NCBI GenBank assembly: GCA_902459845.2
Contig: CABPSV020000125.1
Location: 1-27,821 of the forward strand
Source: Hepatocystis sp. ex Piliocolobus tephrosceles
Lineage: Eukaryota > Apicomplexa > Aconoidasida > Haemosporida > Plasmodiidae
Direction of reading: 5' to 3'
DNA: 27,821 bases
The translations under genes were made by a program, and so were the position numbers. Numbering within the stretch: position 1 is the first letter of the stretch; every line of letters begins with the position of its first letter. The notes beneath the pieces were generated by a model that was given only the letters and a program-made list of their open reading frames with translations, did no database searches and was not told where the DNA came from. Positions 11,159 to 23,500 of this stretch are shown here, piece after piece.

Positions 11159-11827
11159 ATGTGTGTGTACGTAAGTGAGGAAACGATATAGGTGTATGTA
11201 TTTTTTCAAAATTTCATTGATTTTTAGTTTAACTTTTAGCTTTTCTTTTTTTCAGTCGTTTTAAGTGTATATATATGTATGTATAGATATATGTATATAT
11301 TTATTCATGTAATTACTTTGAGCATTTCATAAGATTATGGATTTCATCTATGCAGTAGTTTTCCCCTGTACTGGCGTGTTTAAAAAAAAAAATATAAAAT
11401 AAAATAAATAGAAGAATAAAGTGTGGCAAATTGATTAAATGCTTAATGTTAAAACTGTTTGCAGCAATGAGCCTCCACTTATGTAATTGTCACTGTATTT
11501 TTTTTTTTTTTTTTTTTTTTTAATTTAAGCACTGATATAATACAATACGTATGTGCTAACAATAGTATATTTACGTATACATTATATATATATACATTTA
11601 TGTATTTATCACTAATATGTAGGGATGTATTAATTTTTTTTTTTTTACAATAGCTGCACATTTTGCAAAAAGTAAAATATATATTCTTTAATTTTAATTA
11701 TTATATATTACGTTTTAGAACAATCCCTTAACTCTTCTTCAATGACCTTACATTTCTTTGGATTTCTGTTGCTTTCATTTAAACAAGTATAGTATTTTAA
11801 TTTGATCTCTTCACATTTTTCAATCAT
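10539..11827 (-). CDS. Double CHCH (four CX9C) protein, probably mitochondrial intermembrane space (144 aa)
   Basis: Exons on the minus strand are 11827-11712, 11370-11317, 11036-10952 and 10718-10539. All have GT...AG introns and consistent phase, giving 144 residues. Four CX9C motifs sit at C5/C15, C26/C36, C45/C55 and C64/C74, with gaps of 10, 8 and 8 residues. Two successive CX9C pairs make one coiled-coil-helix (CHCH) unit, so this is a double CHCH protein with a hydrophilic tail of 70 residues. Proteins of this class are oxidised by Mia40/Erv1 in the intermembrane space and act as respiratory-chain subunits or assembly factors. The spacing recalls NDUFA8 of complex I, but Plasmodium has no canonical complex I, so a divergent subunit or assembly factor of another complex is more likely. 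There is no N-terminal presequence, which is usual for this import route. The exact role is unknown. It runs tail to tail with MCM2 and in the same direction as UFD1. Confidence 0.85.
10783..10838. repeat. TTTGTGTG / TTTGCTTG tandem repeats inside an intron
   Basis: A short array of TTTGTGTG units followed by TTTGCTTG units, inside intron 3 (10951-10719) of the CX9C gene. Confidence 0.85.
11099..11156. repeat. (AT)29 microsatellite inside an intron
   Basis: An uninterrupted AT dinucleotide array of 58 bases in intron 2 (11316-11037) of the CX9C gene. It is likely to vary in length between isolates. Confidence 0.95.
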
Positions 11828-12101
11828 TTTTTTTAAAAAGGAGTTAAAATAAAATATATAGAATAATTGTTTTTAATACTTTATTATAATTATACTCTAA
11901 TATAATATATTTTTATCGATATATGCCAATTTGTATTTTTATGTTGAAATTGGAATAAACTTGTAATCATATAGTTTTATTTATTTATTTTATTTTTTTT
12001 TTTTTTTGGTTTTGTAAAGTTCCTGCGAAATTGCATTTTGACATATTTTTCATTTATAGGATCGCTATGTTATACTTTTATTAACCTTTTATTGTCAATA
12101 C

Positions 12102-12137
<36 letters not shown>

Positions 12138-12746
12138 ACATGGAACATAGTGTAAAAATTGAAATTTTTTACTATTTTTTCTTGTTTTTATAATAATCCC
12201 TAATGCCTTTTACTTATTTGTTTATTTATTTTTTTTTTCAAATGTAAAACATTTCAGTACATACTTGAAGATTTGCATTTGATCTATTTTTGTTTATTAT
12301 TTTTTTTTTTCATTTATCCTTTTCATTCCCTCATAACATAAAAAAACGTAAACTATATATATATATATATATACATATGTTCAACACTTTTTAAAATATT
12401 TGAACTTTTTCACTATTTTAACCATATCATTTATATAGTCCGTTTTATTTATTTTTTTTACATTTTACATGTAGCAATTTTTACCAAAAAAAAAAAAAGA
12501 ACAACATAAATATTAAATCATAATTAAATGTATTTAAAAATAAAAAAAATTCTTACAAATTTGATAAGAATGTGAATTATACTTACAATAATATAATAAT
12601 ATAATAATATAATAATATAATAATATAAATAAATAAAAAAAATATATAAAGTAAATAAATAATTAAATAGCATATTAAAATAGGTGCCAGACTTAATCAA
12701 AAAATATATTAAAAAAAAAAAAATTAAGAAAAAAACGTGTTTTCTT
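11828..12746. other. Intergenic region upstream of the CX9C gene
   Basis: This gap of 919 bases lies between the UFD1 stop codon and the start of the CX9C gene. It must contain the UFD1 3' UTR and the CX9C gene promoter. It shows T runs (a long one around 12106-12133), an (AT)n tract near 12354-12373, and five exact AATAATAT units at 12587-12626. I see no gene. Confidence 0.75.
12587..12626. repeat. Five copies of AATAATAT
   Basis: A perfect 8-base tandem repeat located 120-160 bases after the UFD1 stop codon in the sense of transcription, therefore probably in its 3' UTR. Confidence 0.9.
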
Positions 12747-13109
12747 TTATGCTTTTCGTTCTCTAAATTTTCCTATTATTCCTGGGATACGACCTTCTTT
12801 TAACAACTTTTCATATTCATCACATTTTGTCTAATAATAAAAAAAAAAAAAATTTTAACATTAGTACAGAACTTGTATAAAATGGTGCGTAGTGCTTATT
12901 TATTTTATATGATACATTATTTCTAAAAAAAAAAAAATTATGTTATGTGTTTTATGTAGTTATACCCTAATGCCTCCAACTAATTTATCTTTCCAAGGTT
13001 CTAAGTTTTCAACAACCCTTGGTTTAATTTTATTTTTTTTAAGATTTTTACAAGCTTTTCCATCCGTTCTTTGTCCTTTCCCTATGAATTTCTAAAATTA
13101 GATATATAA

Positions 13110-13147
<38 letters not shown>

Positions 13148-13242
13148 TGTGTTATATGTAATTAACACTACAATATGACTATATTTATAATTATAAAAGT
13201 ACATGTAAATACATAAAATGTTATTTAAAGGATTTCATAATA

Positions 13243-13273
<31 letters not shown>

Positions 13274-14771
13274 CATGTAAGGATAAACAAAATTAATGTT
13301 AAGTTGATGTTCTTGTGTGCCACTTTTTTTTCTTACAATTTCTTCAATGGATGGAGAATCATCTACATATTGTATTTCTGAATATAAAACAAATAAATGA
13401 AAACAACAGTTGGATTTAAAAAAAAAAAATAAGTTTAAAAAAAAAAAAAAAAAAAAAAAAATAAACGAATAAACGAATAAATAAATAATATCGTAATTAC
13501 CTTCAACAGAGTCTAATGGTTCTTCGAATTCTACTTCCACGTCAGTTTCAATAATGGTACAAGCAAAAGCGGGCTTCAAGTCCTAATATATATATATATA
13601 TATATATGTACATGTGTTTGTATGTGTATAAGAGTATACCATTTAAAGATATAAAAAAACAGCAGAACAACGAAATAACAAAAATAAAACATGTACATAC
13701 ATATGTATGCACGTATGTATGTTCATATGTGCATATATATAATTAGGCCGGTTTATACTATACCACGATCTTTATTTCGTAAGTTTTCCCCAAGTAATGA
13801 ATTACAATGTTGTCATCTATTGTTAACGTGGCATAATTTCTTAAAGCTGTTTCCAAACTGAAAAAAAAAAATAAAATAAAATAAAAAAATGAAATAGAAA
13901 AAGAAAAAAAAATGAACCGATAAGAAATAGCCAAAATTCACAACCTTTATCTTTATTGTATAAATAATTATCTATTTATGTAAGAAAAAAAGTAATTATT
14001 ACTTAAAACATGGATATATATATATATATGCATGTAATCTTACACTGCTCTGTGGTTTGATAATTCCATAAAATCTTTTGAACAAGGTTTTAATTTAACA
14101 AATGTGCCTTTCGGTAAGCTTACACTGGTTACTCTTACAACATCTCCCTCTTTTAAACCTAATTGTTGCATCATCTAAATGATCATTAAAACGTGCAAAT
14201 AAATGTGTGCATAGGTTTATATGTCTAATACGGCAATGTGTTTACTTTATATTACTTTTTTTTTTTCTTTTTTTTTTTCTTTTTTTTTTTCTTTTTTTTT
14301 TATTCCTACCCAATATGGCATATGACATGTTCCCTCATCAGAAATAAATTCAAGAACGCCACTATGCGTTCGCTTTTCCTATAATACATTGAATAAATTG
14401 TAATTTATTCATATTGAACATATATACATATTTATACATATGCGTGTGTGTACTGAGTTGCGGATATATATACTAATTTTTATGCAAACGTATAATATTA
14501 TTTTAAATAGTAATTAGTATTTTTATTTAATCTAGATTTTTATTTTTATAGATTTTTTAATTTGATTCAAAATATTCCACTCTTTCTTTTTTTTGAATTT
14601 GTTTTGACAAAAAAAAAAAAATTAAATAAATAAATGAATAAATAAATAATTACCATATATGGATTCGAAACTTCAAATAACATAGGCCATGATATGTGTC
14701 TTCTAGCTAATGCATTTAAGGCAGTCTGTGGTAGTATAACTGCACAAATTGAATAAACATATATGTTAATA

Positions 14772-14805
<34 letters not shown>

Positions 14806-15111
14806 GTACAGACCTTACAAAAATAAATGCAATGTGCATATTTTTAAACACTGTTAAGTCTTTTTTTTTTTTACTTATTGTATTGTTCACGTAAAAATAT
14901 GTACATATATATATGTAATAAAAACAAGTAGAATGCATTTAGTCTGTATTTGTTGTACTTTTGTTTCCATTTTCCATGTCATCTTTTCCAATAAAAGACA
15001 CTGGGTAGCATGTATATTCTTCTGTAAAAGGTTCTGATATATCTAAATAACCTCTACCCAAAAAATTGTTAAAATTACTAAAACTCCACTGTAAGACATA
15101 AAGAACATATG

Positions 15112-15147
<36 letters not shown>

Positions 15148-15254
15148 CATATATATACATATATGTATAAATATAAATGTGTAGTTTTTTAGTGTTTTGT
15201 TTTTATATTTATCAAAATTTGTTTTTAATAAAATGATATGTTTATACTTACCAT
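12747..15254 (-). CDS. UFD1: Ubiquitin fusion degradation protein 1 (UFD1), 281 aa
   Basis: UFD1 pairs with Npl4 as an adaptor of the Cdc48/p97 ATPase, extracting ubiquitylated proteins in ER-associated degradation. Minus-strand exons are 15254-15252, 15088-14959, 14739-14654, 14378-14310, 14174-14044, 13857-13764, 13582-13501, 13377-13337, 13091-12966 and 12830-12747. All introns are GT...AG and in phase. The double-psi barrel N-domain covers residues 1-200, with family landmarks [42 protein letters not shown] and [12 protein letters not shown] p97-binding SHP-type box F-x-G-x-G, followed by TDGK, begins at F214. Exon 1 is just the ATG. An in-frame extension from an ATG at 15408-15410 would add 52 hydrophobic residues, but it reads through repeats and I reject it, so this is the host-type and not the apicoplast-targeted UFD1. 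Exon 8 has an alternative weaker donor 48 bases on that keeps frame. Confidence 0.93.
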
Positions 15255-15284
15255 TCTAGTAGATAAGTTTATGAAAAAAGAGGA

Positions 15285-15375
15285 ACAAAAAATAAAGTAA
15301 AATAAAGCAAAATAAAGTAAAATAAAGCAAAATAAAGTAAATGAAGTAAAATGAAGTAAAATAAAATATAATAGA
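15285..15375. repeat. AAAATAAAG(T/C) decamer array in the UFD1 5' flank
   Basis: A tandem 10-base unit AAAATAAAGT alternating with AAAATAAAGC, degenerating at the right end. It lies 30 to 120 bases upstream of the UFD1 start codon, probably in the 5' UTR. Confidence 0.85.
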
Positions 15376-15731
15376 ATGGAATAAACTAAAATATAAATTT
15401 CAAAATTCAAACTTTAAATGTTTTTTTTCTCACAGTTTACTAATTCTTTTATTAAAATATATGCAGCAGTTGAAAAAATTAAAAAATTAATTACTATATT
15501 TCGATAAAATGTGCAAATATACGTACAAATACGTGAAAATATGCGAGTGTACATAATATATATACAAACAACTTTAAATAGCCTTTCGCTAATTAATTAA
15601 ATGAACTGTATGTTATATTTTTACTAATACATAATGATGTAAAATTTATATCGCTATTACATATAAATATTTTTTATTTCATTTTATCTTATCTTATCTT
15701 ATTTTTTTATTTTTTTATTTTTTTATTTTTT

Positions 15732-15733
<2 letters not shown>

Positions 15734-15785
<52 letters not shown>
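15734..15785. repeat. Poly(T) run of 52 bases with flanking ATTTTTT units
   Basis: An uninterrupted T run preceded by TTATC and TTTTTTA tandem units at 15683-15733. In the sense of UFD1 transcription it is an A52 run about 480 bases upstream of the start. Confidence 0.95.
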
Positions 15786-15786
<1 letters not shown>

Positions 15787-16204
15787 TGGAGTGGGAGGAG
15801 TATGTGTTTTTATGAATTATAAACATTAAAAACATAATAATCAAAATTTTTTAAATTATTTATAGATTTCGGAATTTCAAAGGAATAAATGTAAGTAATT
15901 CTATTTATTAACAACACATAATATGAACGATCATTTCGCCCTTTTTTTATATTTTTTATTTTTTTTTTTATCTTATCCTTTTTTCTTTTTTTTTTGCAAG
16001 AAAAGGAAGTGGGGAGAAAGAAAGAAAAATAGAAAGAGGCTAAATTTAAAATAATAAGAGAAAAAAAAAAAAAATGGTTTTTTTCTTTGGTTAGTTTATT
16101 TAAAAATTTTATTTATCATACATCTTTGCCTTATTTTGATATTAACTCAGATAATAAGAAATGATAGGATTTATTCAAGGATTAGTACTTTTATAAAATA
16201 TGTT

Positions 16205-16206
<2 letters not shown>

Positions 16207-16250
<44 letters not shown>
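16207..16250. repeat. Poly(T) run of 44 bases
   Basis: An uninterrupted homopolymer in the LISP1-UFD1 spacer. Confidence 0.95.
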
Positions 16251-16251
<1 letters not shown>

Positions 16252-16431
16252 TGGAATATATTTTGGTGAATATATAACATTACTAAAATTATAAATTATT
16301 TTAAATATCTTATTTAAAAGGGTATTATAAATATATATGTACACATACTATATGTATGTATATATAGTCATATATATCAAAATATTACCATAAAAAATAA
16401 CGAATTGTGTAACTAACCTCCTTTTAAAATA

Positions 16432-16575
16432 TTTTACAATCGTATAATTTTACAATCGTATAATTTTACAATCGTATAATTTTACAATCGTATAATTTTA
16501 CAATCGTATAATTTTACAATCGTATAATTTTACAATCGTATAATTTTACAATCGCTTAATTTTACAATCACATAA
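16432..16575. repeat. Nine-copy 16-base minisatellite
   Basis: The unit is TTTTACAATCGTATAA. Seven copies are identical (16432-16543). The eighth has GC TT in place of GT AT at its end, and the ninth has CACA. The divergence at the right edge is typical of array ends. Each unit contains one CG dinucleotide, which is rare in this spacer. Confidence 0.97.
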
Positions 16576-17014
16576 TCTTTGATAAATAGTAGTAATATAA
16601 ATAAAAAAAAAAATACACAACTGTTTTATTTACTTGTGTATTAACAAATTTACTTTTAAATATGCTTTAGTGTGTTTGATAGGTTTAACAACTGAAAAGT
16701 TGCTTTGCAATTAACGTGATAGTTATATATCACCTATTTGTTTAATATTATTAAAATATGGAATGATAAAATGATAAAATGACAAAATAATAAAATAATA
16801 AAATAACTTAATGTAGAAACCAAATATGTTTACATATGTATATATAATACAGAGGGAAAAATGTTTCAAAAATGTTCAAAATGCACAAAACTATTATATA
16901 TTAAAGAAATGAAAACAGTTTTATGATGAAAATATATATTGTTGATATATAAATGAAATAATAAGGGAATAAGACAATAGTAATAAAATAAAATGATGTA
17001 TATACATGTATGTA

Positions 17015-17159
17015 TATAATATAGTATAATATAGTATAATATAGTATAATATAGTATAATATAATATAGTATAGTATAATATAGTATAATATAGTATAAT
17101 ATAATATAGTATAATATAGTATAATATAATATAGTATAATATAGTATAATATAATATAG

Positions 17160-17196
<37 letters not shown>
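17015..17196. repeat. TATAATATAG array running into (AT)n
   Basis: A 10-base unit TATAATATAG mixed with 5-base half units over about 150 bases, ending in an AT dinucleotide tract at about 17164-17196. It lies about 300-490 bases downstream of the LISP1 stop in the sense of transcription. Confidence 0.95.
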
Positions 17197-17197
<1 letters not shown>

Positions 17198-17452
17198 CAC
17201 TTTTTGTACCGGATATTATGTACAATTGCGAACATACACATTATAAAATGTAAGTGTGAACACACTAAAACGTTTTAAAAAAATATTTATAAATGTTTAT
17301 AAATGCTTACTTAAATATTTGTACAAATACGTGTAAATATGCTTAAGGGTGTTTGTGAAAACATGCATGTATGATATAAAAAAAAAAAAAAAAAAATACT
17401 GACAAACACACACATACACATATACAGACACAAAAAGTTATTTTTTATATTT

Positions 17453-17457
<5 letters not shown>

Positions 17458-17505
<48 letters not shown>
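17458..17505. repeat. Poly(T) run abutting the LISP1 stop codon
   Basis: A run of 48 T whose last two bases are part of the LISP1 stop codon (TAA on the minus strand at 17506-17504). The LISP1 message therefore continues from its stop codon straight into a genome-encoded run of 46 A. Confidence 0.95.
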
Positions 17506-17507
<2 letters not shown>

Positions 17508-20500
17508 TGTACAGTCAATATATTAACTTGTTCAAACGAAAAATCAATAACTACTGTTGCAAAATGGTTGATAATCTCTTCCAAATGTTTAGATTTAAGC
17601 ATTTTGATATTATCAAATACCAATGCTATTCCAGCATTTGGGTATATATTGTAAAAATTGGAAACTGTTATATTAACTAATAAGCTAGGATTAAGCTCAT
17701 GAGTTTCTTTTGTTAATGAATTATAATTAAATACATGTAAATTGAATGCAAGATATCCATCTGGGTTAGTTGTATTTCTATAACCGTCCGTTTTGGTAAA
17801 ATAACTCTTAAATAACATATTTAGTAATGCTTTTAAAGATGTAAAAGTAGTACTTGCAGGTACATTATTAATTATTATTTTTGGCATGGTTGGATCTATT
17901 AAAAGATTTCTACCAAAGTATGTATCCATTCTTAAGAAAATAGGTACTTGGAAAAAGTTTTGACTCAAATCAATTACTTTAGGATGGGTACTAAAATATA
18001 ATTCAGGTACTTCTACATTAACATTTGTATTTTTTATTATTTTCAAAACTATATTAGATGATGCATTTTGTATTAACAAATCATTCAAACTCTTTATATT
18101 ATATTCAGTGGGTACTTCTAACATTTCTCCATTATTTATAACATATACAAGTTTATAATAATAAGGTATTTCATTATACTTTAATCCATGAATATGACAT
18201 CTTGCTTTTGCAATTTCACTTAAGAGAGTTGAAATGGACATATCTTTATATGCATTTTTAATATATGCAAATGTATTGTCACTATTATATATGGTAAAAT
18301 CAACGAAAAATTGTTCTTGTAATTTTTTAAATGAATGTACATGTGTTATATCAAACGATTCAACATCTTTTACATCAAATCCATCATATAATGTTAACTT
18401 ATTGTTATGGTGTGCATCAAAGTATATATTAAGTCCATAAGCTAACAAACATTGTATATGTGGTACAGTATTTCGTAAACCTTTTTTATAACTAACACAT
18501 TTCATATCTATATGTGAAATTTCAAACAATTTATATAAATATGGTAATATATTAACATGTCCTAATATATTTTGAATTAATATTTTTTGGTTAATACCAT
18601 AATCTAAATAGGGTATTAATAAATTATTATCATAGTTATCTTTAACAGTTACTGAATTTGCCATAAAACCTAATACACCACTTCTCCAGAATATAGAAGA
18701 TCCATATAAAGAGGCCAATATATCTTCACATTCTTCCATATCTTCAGCATTACTTAATTTTTTACATCCTACATTTATTTCAAAATGAGATAAATCTTTA
18801 ATAGTTGATATATTTGTTGGTTCTGTTAAATTTAATTTTAAGATAAGTTTCATTTGTTCTTTTTTACTTTGATCTTTTAATATATTAACAATTGTTTCAT
18901 TACTATCTAACAATTTTTGTCTCTTTTCAGCATTTTCATATCCAGCTCTTATTTGGGAAATATGCAAGTGTTGACTTTCATTTGATACGTCATAAGCACA
19001 ACCATAAATTGGTAAATATGTTTTTCCAATAAATTTGAAATAATTATATTGTAATATTGTTAAAAATAAATTTGGTGAAATATAATCAGGGAAACCATAT
19101 AAAGTTGTTACAGTATTGCTAAATTCACTTATAGTAATATTAAATGACATATATTCTGTATAGAAATTAATTAAAGCTGGCATATATGTTAATCTAGAAA
19201 TTATATAATCATTAAATTCGTTATTTTGTGGTTTATATATTAATATAATTCTTCCATCTTCTAGTATACATTGTCTAAAGTTTCTATCATCTTGCTTTAC
19301 TGTACCATGTACAGTAGTAGTAGTAGTAGTAGTACTTGCATAGGCTGTATTGTAAAATGCATAAGATGATTCAAATGCAGCATTTACATTATCACTAGTT
19401 GGTAATTTATATCCTGTTGATCTATTTCCTAAATGTGTGAAAAAATCAGTCCATGTATATGCTCTGGAGGTAACAGATTGGAATATTTTTCTCAATAAAT
19501 CTTCTAATTTACATTTTGTATTGAAATTTTTTACACGGATAGTTCTATTATTATGAGGGAAAACAATATTTACATCTATTGTTATTAAATCTTCATTTAT
19601 GTATTTACTATTTTCTATAATTATATCATTTCCAAATGAAGATTTCATAAAATTAAATTCGTATTTACTTAGATTGGCAAACGAATTTTCAAATGTTTCA
19701 ACAGTAGATATTATACAAATATTTGAAAAAGTTTCATGATATGATAAAGAAGCAATGATTGATAATTGTCTACTATTATAATGTAAATAGGGTGTTATAC
19801 AGTTTGGATATACACAAATTGTTGAATTATCTTTTATTAACATGTGTAAATCATATGGTTGTGCAATATAAGATAATAGATATGATACTACATTATCTTC
19901 TGTCAAATTAAATGGAATATAACTTATTTTTATCAACTCCAATGCATTCTCATTTTTAACATATAAGGATATATTCTTTTTAATAAATGTATTATAAGCA
20001 ATATCTATAATGGTATTGTGTAAAATTAAATGAATTAAATTTAATGGATCAGGATTTTGTTTCGAAACAATACTTGGAGCAAAGTTACAATAATGTCTAA
20101 TAACTTCAACAATATTCATAGTATTTGGTACTTTTATATATTGATTGTTATATACAATTTGTAATTCTAACGTTTCTGTAAGATTTACTTTTGCATCTTC
20201 TTTTAATTTCTTTTCAACAAAAGCTAATACATCACCAACTGTAAAGGTTGCAGGAATATTACATATACTTGAATTACCGAAAATGTTCTTTTCATATGAA
20301 CCAGCATTATATTCTAAACATATAATATCGAAACTGAATACATTTGTATCTACTCCTGCATTTATTACTGTGTAATAATAATATTCTTCTACCATAATTT
20401 TCTTACGTAATTCTTGTAATACTACAATAGTATTTTCATACACCTCATTTGTTCCTTCTGTTTGAATTAATCCTCTAACTCTTTCTTCATATGAACATAA

Positions 20501-23500
20501 ATCGATTGTTATACTACATGGTTCAGCTGTGCTACAAATTTTAAACAATTCACTTATAGTTTGACCATAAATAACAATATCAGATGGATTATTTAACATA
20601 TATGTTTTTCCATTTTTCACAACATAAAAGTCAACAAATTTGTAAATCCATGTTCTTTGATAACCAATACAAAATTTCAAGAAATCTATGATTGACATGT
20701 CATAGGATACATTTGTAAGACTAATTACTTTGACTAAATTTTCACCTAATATTATATTAACACTTATTGTGTCAGTTTTATTAAATGCACTTCTAAATTG
20801 TGTTTTTTCAGATCTAAAATTATAAAGTTTATTTGCTAAATTTTTAAATAAATGATCTGAAGCATAATAGGATGGTTTTAACATTAAATAGAAATTGGTT
20901 CTGGCTATATTAACTAATTCGGTTACCTTTTCAAACTGAGTAATATTATTAAATGAATTTGTTTTTGATGTTACTGAGGTCATAGATTCTTCACTTAGTA
21001 AAACATAATTTTCAGCTAAAGAAGGTACATTTACATAATTTGCTTTTATTAATAAGAAACTAATCATTTCTTGATTTGTTGCACTTAATGGTACATTGTA
21101 AATTTTAACTGGTTCATATTTTTCACCATCAAATACATGAACAGTTATGGTATATCCATCTGAATATATATTATGGAAATCTATTTTACCTGTTATTAAT
21201 AATTCTCTTAATACACTATCATATAATTCGAATAATTTATATTCTTCAGTTGTACAGAAATTAATATCATAACTACATAAATCATTTAAGTTTATGTATT
21301 GATTATTATAAACTGATTTATCACCTACAAGTTCTGTTACAAAAACTAATGTATGTAAATCAGCTTGTTGATTAAGGCTAATATATTCTTGTACAGTTAC
21401 AACTTCTGTATTATTTATAGTTAAACAGAATTTTATTTTTTCATTTTTTGGTAATTTTTTCCATTTCGAATACATATGTAAAAGAATAGTTTTAAACATT
21501 TCATCTATGGTTATATTGGATGGTACATTAATTATATTAGCTAATTTTACTTGTTGTTTATACATAACATTAAATGTGATAATATGTCGTGGTTTTTTAA
21601 AATCGATAATAGAAGGTAAACTTTCTAATTGAAAATATAAGTATTGTGAATAATATTCACTATCTTTTATTTGTTGTATTATTTGTGGATATGCTTTTAT
21701 TAAAGCAATATTATCTCTATTTAAAATTTTTAAAAGATCTTCAATAGTATATCCTGGTATTGCAGAGAAATAATAATCATGATTAACTAAATGATCTTTA
21801 TTACGTGGTACTAAAAGGAATAAATGGTATAATTTATCTTGATCGTATAAAGGTATGTTAAAAGAACCTTGCATTAACATATTAATAAATTTCCATACAA
21901 GTAAATTTAATGGTACATTCTTTACTACTATTTTATTATTTGTATCTCCAATATATATTTCAAGTGTTTTTAATTTTTTAGATGATTTTTTTATATCTAT
22001 TATTTGGTTATCAATAGAATGTTGACCATGTAATTGATACAACTCATGTAATATAACACTACATATAGATGTTGCTTCGAATTTAATATGATGGAATCTA
22101 CTTATCATATTTAATAAAAACATATATGGTATAACCTTGTGGTGTTCATTTACATTACACAATTCCTCTTCATCAGCAATTACTATTATATCTGATATAT
22201 CATTACCAGCTATAGCTTCGGTACTTGTATTTAATGCAGTAGTCGTTCTCTTATCATAGATAAAATAAAATTCTTCTAATAAACTCTTCGATAAATATGC
22301 ATTTGCTTTTTCTAATATTAAATATTTCAAATTCGATGAACACATTTGTATTGGGATGTTATAAAATGTATATGGCTTATAACTATAATCTAAATAAATA
22401 TCTAACTTATTTACAAATATATTAACTGTTGCAAAATCTATAATTAAATTGGAAATGTATTTAAAATGATCATGATTTAAGAAAGTATTTTTAACAAATA
22501 AAGTATGTAATGTATTAACACGTAATTTTAATTCACTAACAGTAAGTGTATCAAATGTTATACGCCATTGACTTTTAACCATAGAATATAATTGTAAATC
22601 ACTTATTGGTTCCAAACCAAAAGAAAATAAAGTATCATTAAGGATTTTTTGTAAATAATAAATTAATTCACGTACAGTCCAACTTTCTGGAACATTTATC
22701 ATAGATATTTTATCAAAATAGAAAGATGATTGATCATATATATGGAATACTGGTATTTCTAAGTACAAATAGTTAGAATGTTTTAAATCAATGTTTTGTG
22801 GTATTTTAATTAAACCCAAATTAGCAACATCAGTACATTCTTCACTTTGTTTATTTTTTATTAATAAAAGTTCACCTCTTTCACGTAAAAATTTTAATAC
22901 TTCATACATAGTAGTATCATTCTCAAATGATAATAAACTTATTGTATTGGTATTTTTATTATAAGCATAATAATTTAAACATGTATAGATTTCTAAAATT
23001 TGCATACCTCTTTTAAATGTAAACATATTTACAAAAGTTGCAGGTAAATGTAATAACTTATTCATAAGATCTACTATAAATAAATTCATTGTATATGTTT
23101 TTAAAATTGGTATATTTGTTATATTTATCCTCTTTTGAGCATTATCTATTAATATTGTTAATGACTCATAATAATTTCCCACTTTATATAAATCTTCATC
23201 TTCATAAACAATAACTTCTACATCTGTATAACCTACAATAACATGTGTAGTTGTATTAACAGGTTCATTACCTGAAATATATTCATGTTCTTTAGTATCA
23301 ATTACAATATTTGTATTTTCTTCAACCTCTACACAATTTTCAGTTTGTGTTATTTCTACACTTCCTGCACTATTTACTTGGTTTTCACCTATACCAATAT
23401 GTTCTGTATTAATATATGAATTGTCAATGTGTTTTACTTCTTGGTTATTATTTTGTACAGATGTAATATGTATTGTATGTTTATTTGAGTCGTATACGAA

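Larger units (their letters stand above)
15255..17503. other. Intergenic region between LISP1 and UFD1
   Basis: About 2.25 kb with no supportable gene. It carries the 3' UTR of LISP1 and the promoter and 5' UTR of UFD1. It is unusually rich in repeats: a 10-base AAAATAAAGT array, T52 and T44 runs, a 16-base minisatellite, a TATAATATAG array and T48. These are listed separately. The open frames seen at 16866-17265 are translations of the TATAATATAG array. Confidence 0.75.

Noticed and set aside
15252..15410. Hydrophobic in-frame extension of UFD1 that could mimic a signal peptide
   Set aside because: It reads through the AAAATAAAGT decamer array, and the known host-type UFD1 starts at the short N-terminus seen here. 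RNA reads could still overturn this.
15866..15890. 25-base plus-strand segment between a TTTATAG acceptor and a GTAAGT donor
   Set aside because: Good-looking splice sites occur by chance in such AT-rich DNA, and there is no coding partner exon nearby.
16432..16575. CRISPR-like regular repeat array
   Set aside because: The 16-base units are directly adjacent without spacers and the genome is eukaryotic, so it is a minisatellite.
16866..17265. Three minus-strand frames of Tyr-Ile-Leu repeats
   Set aside because: They translate the TATAATATAG array and (AT)n in different frames.
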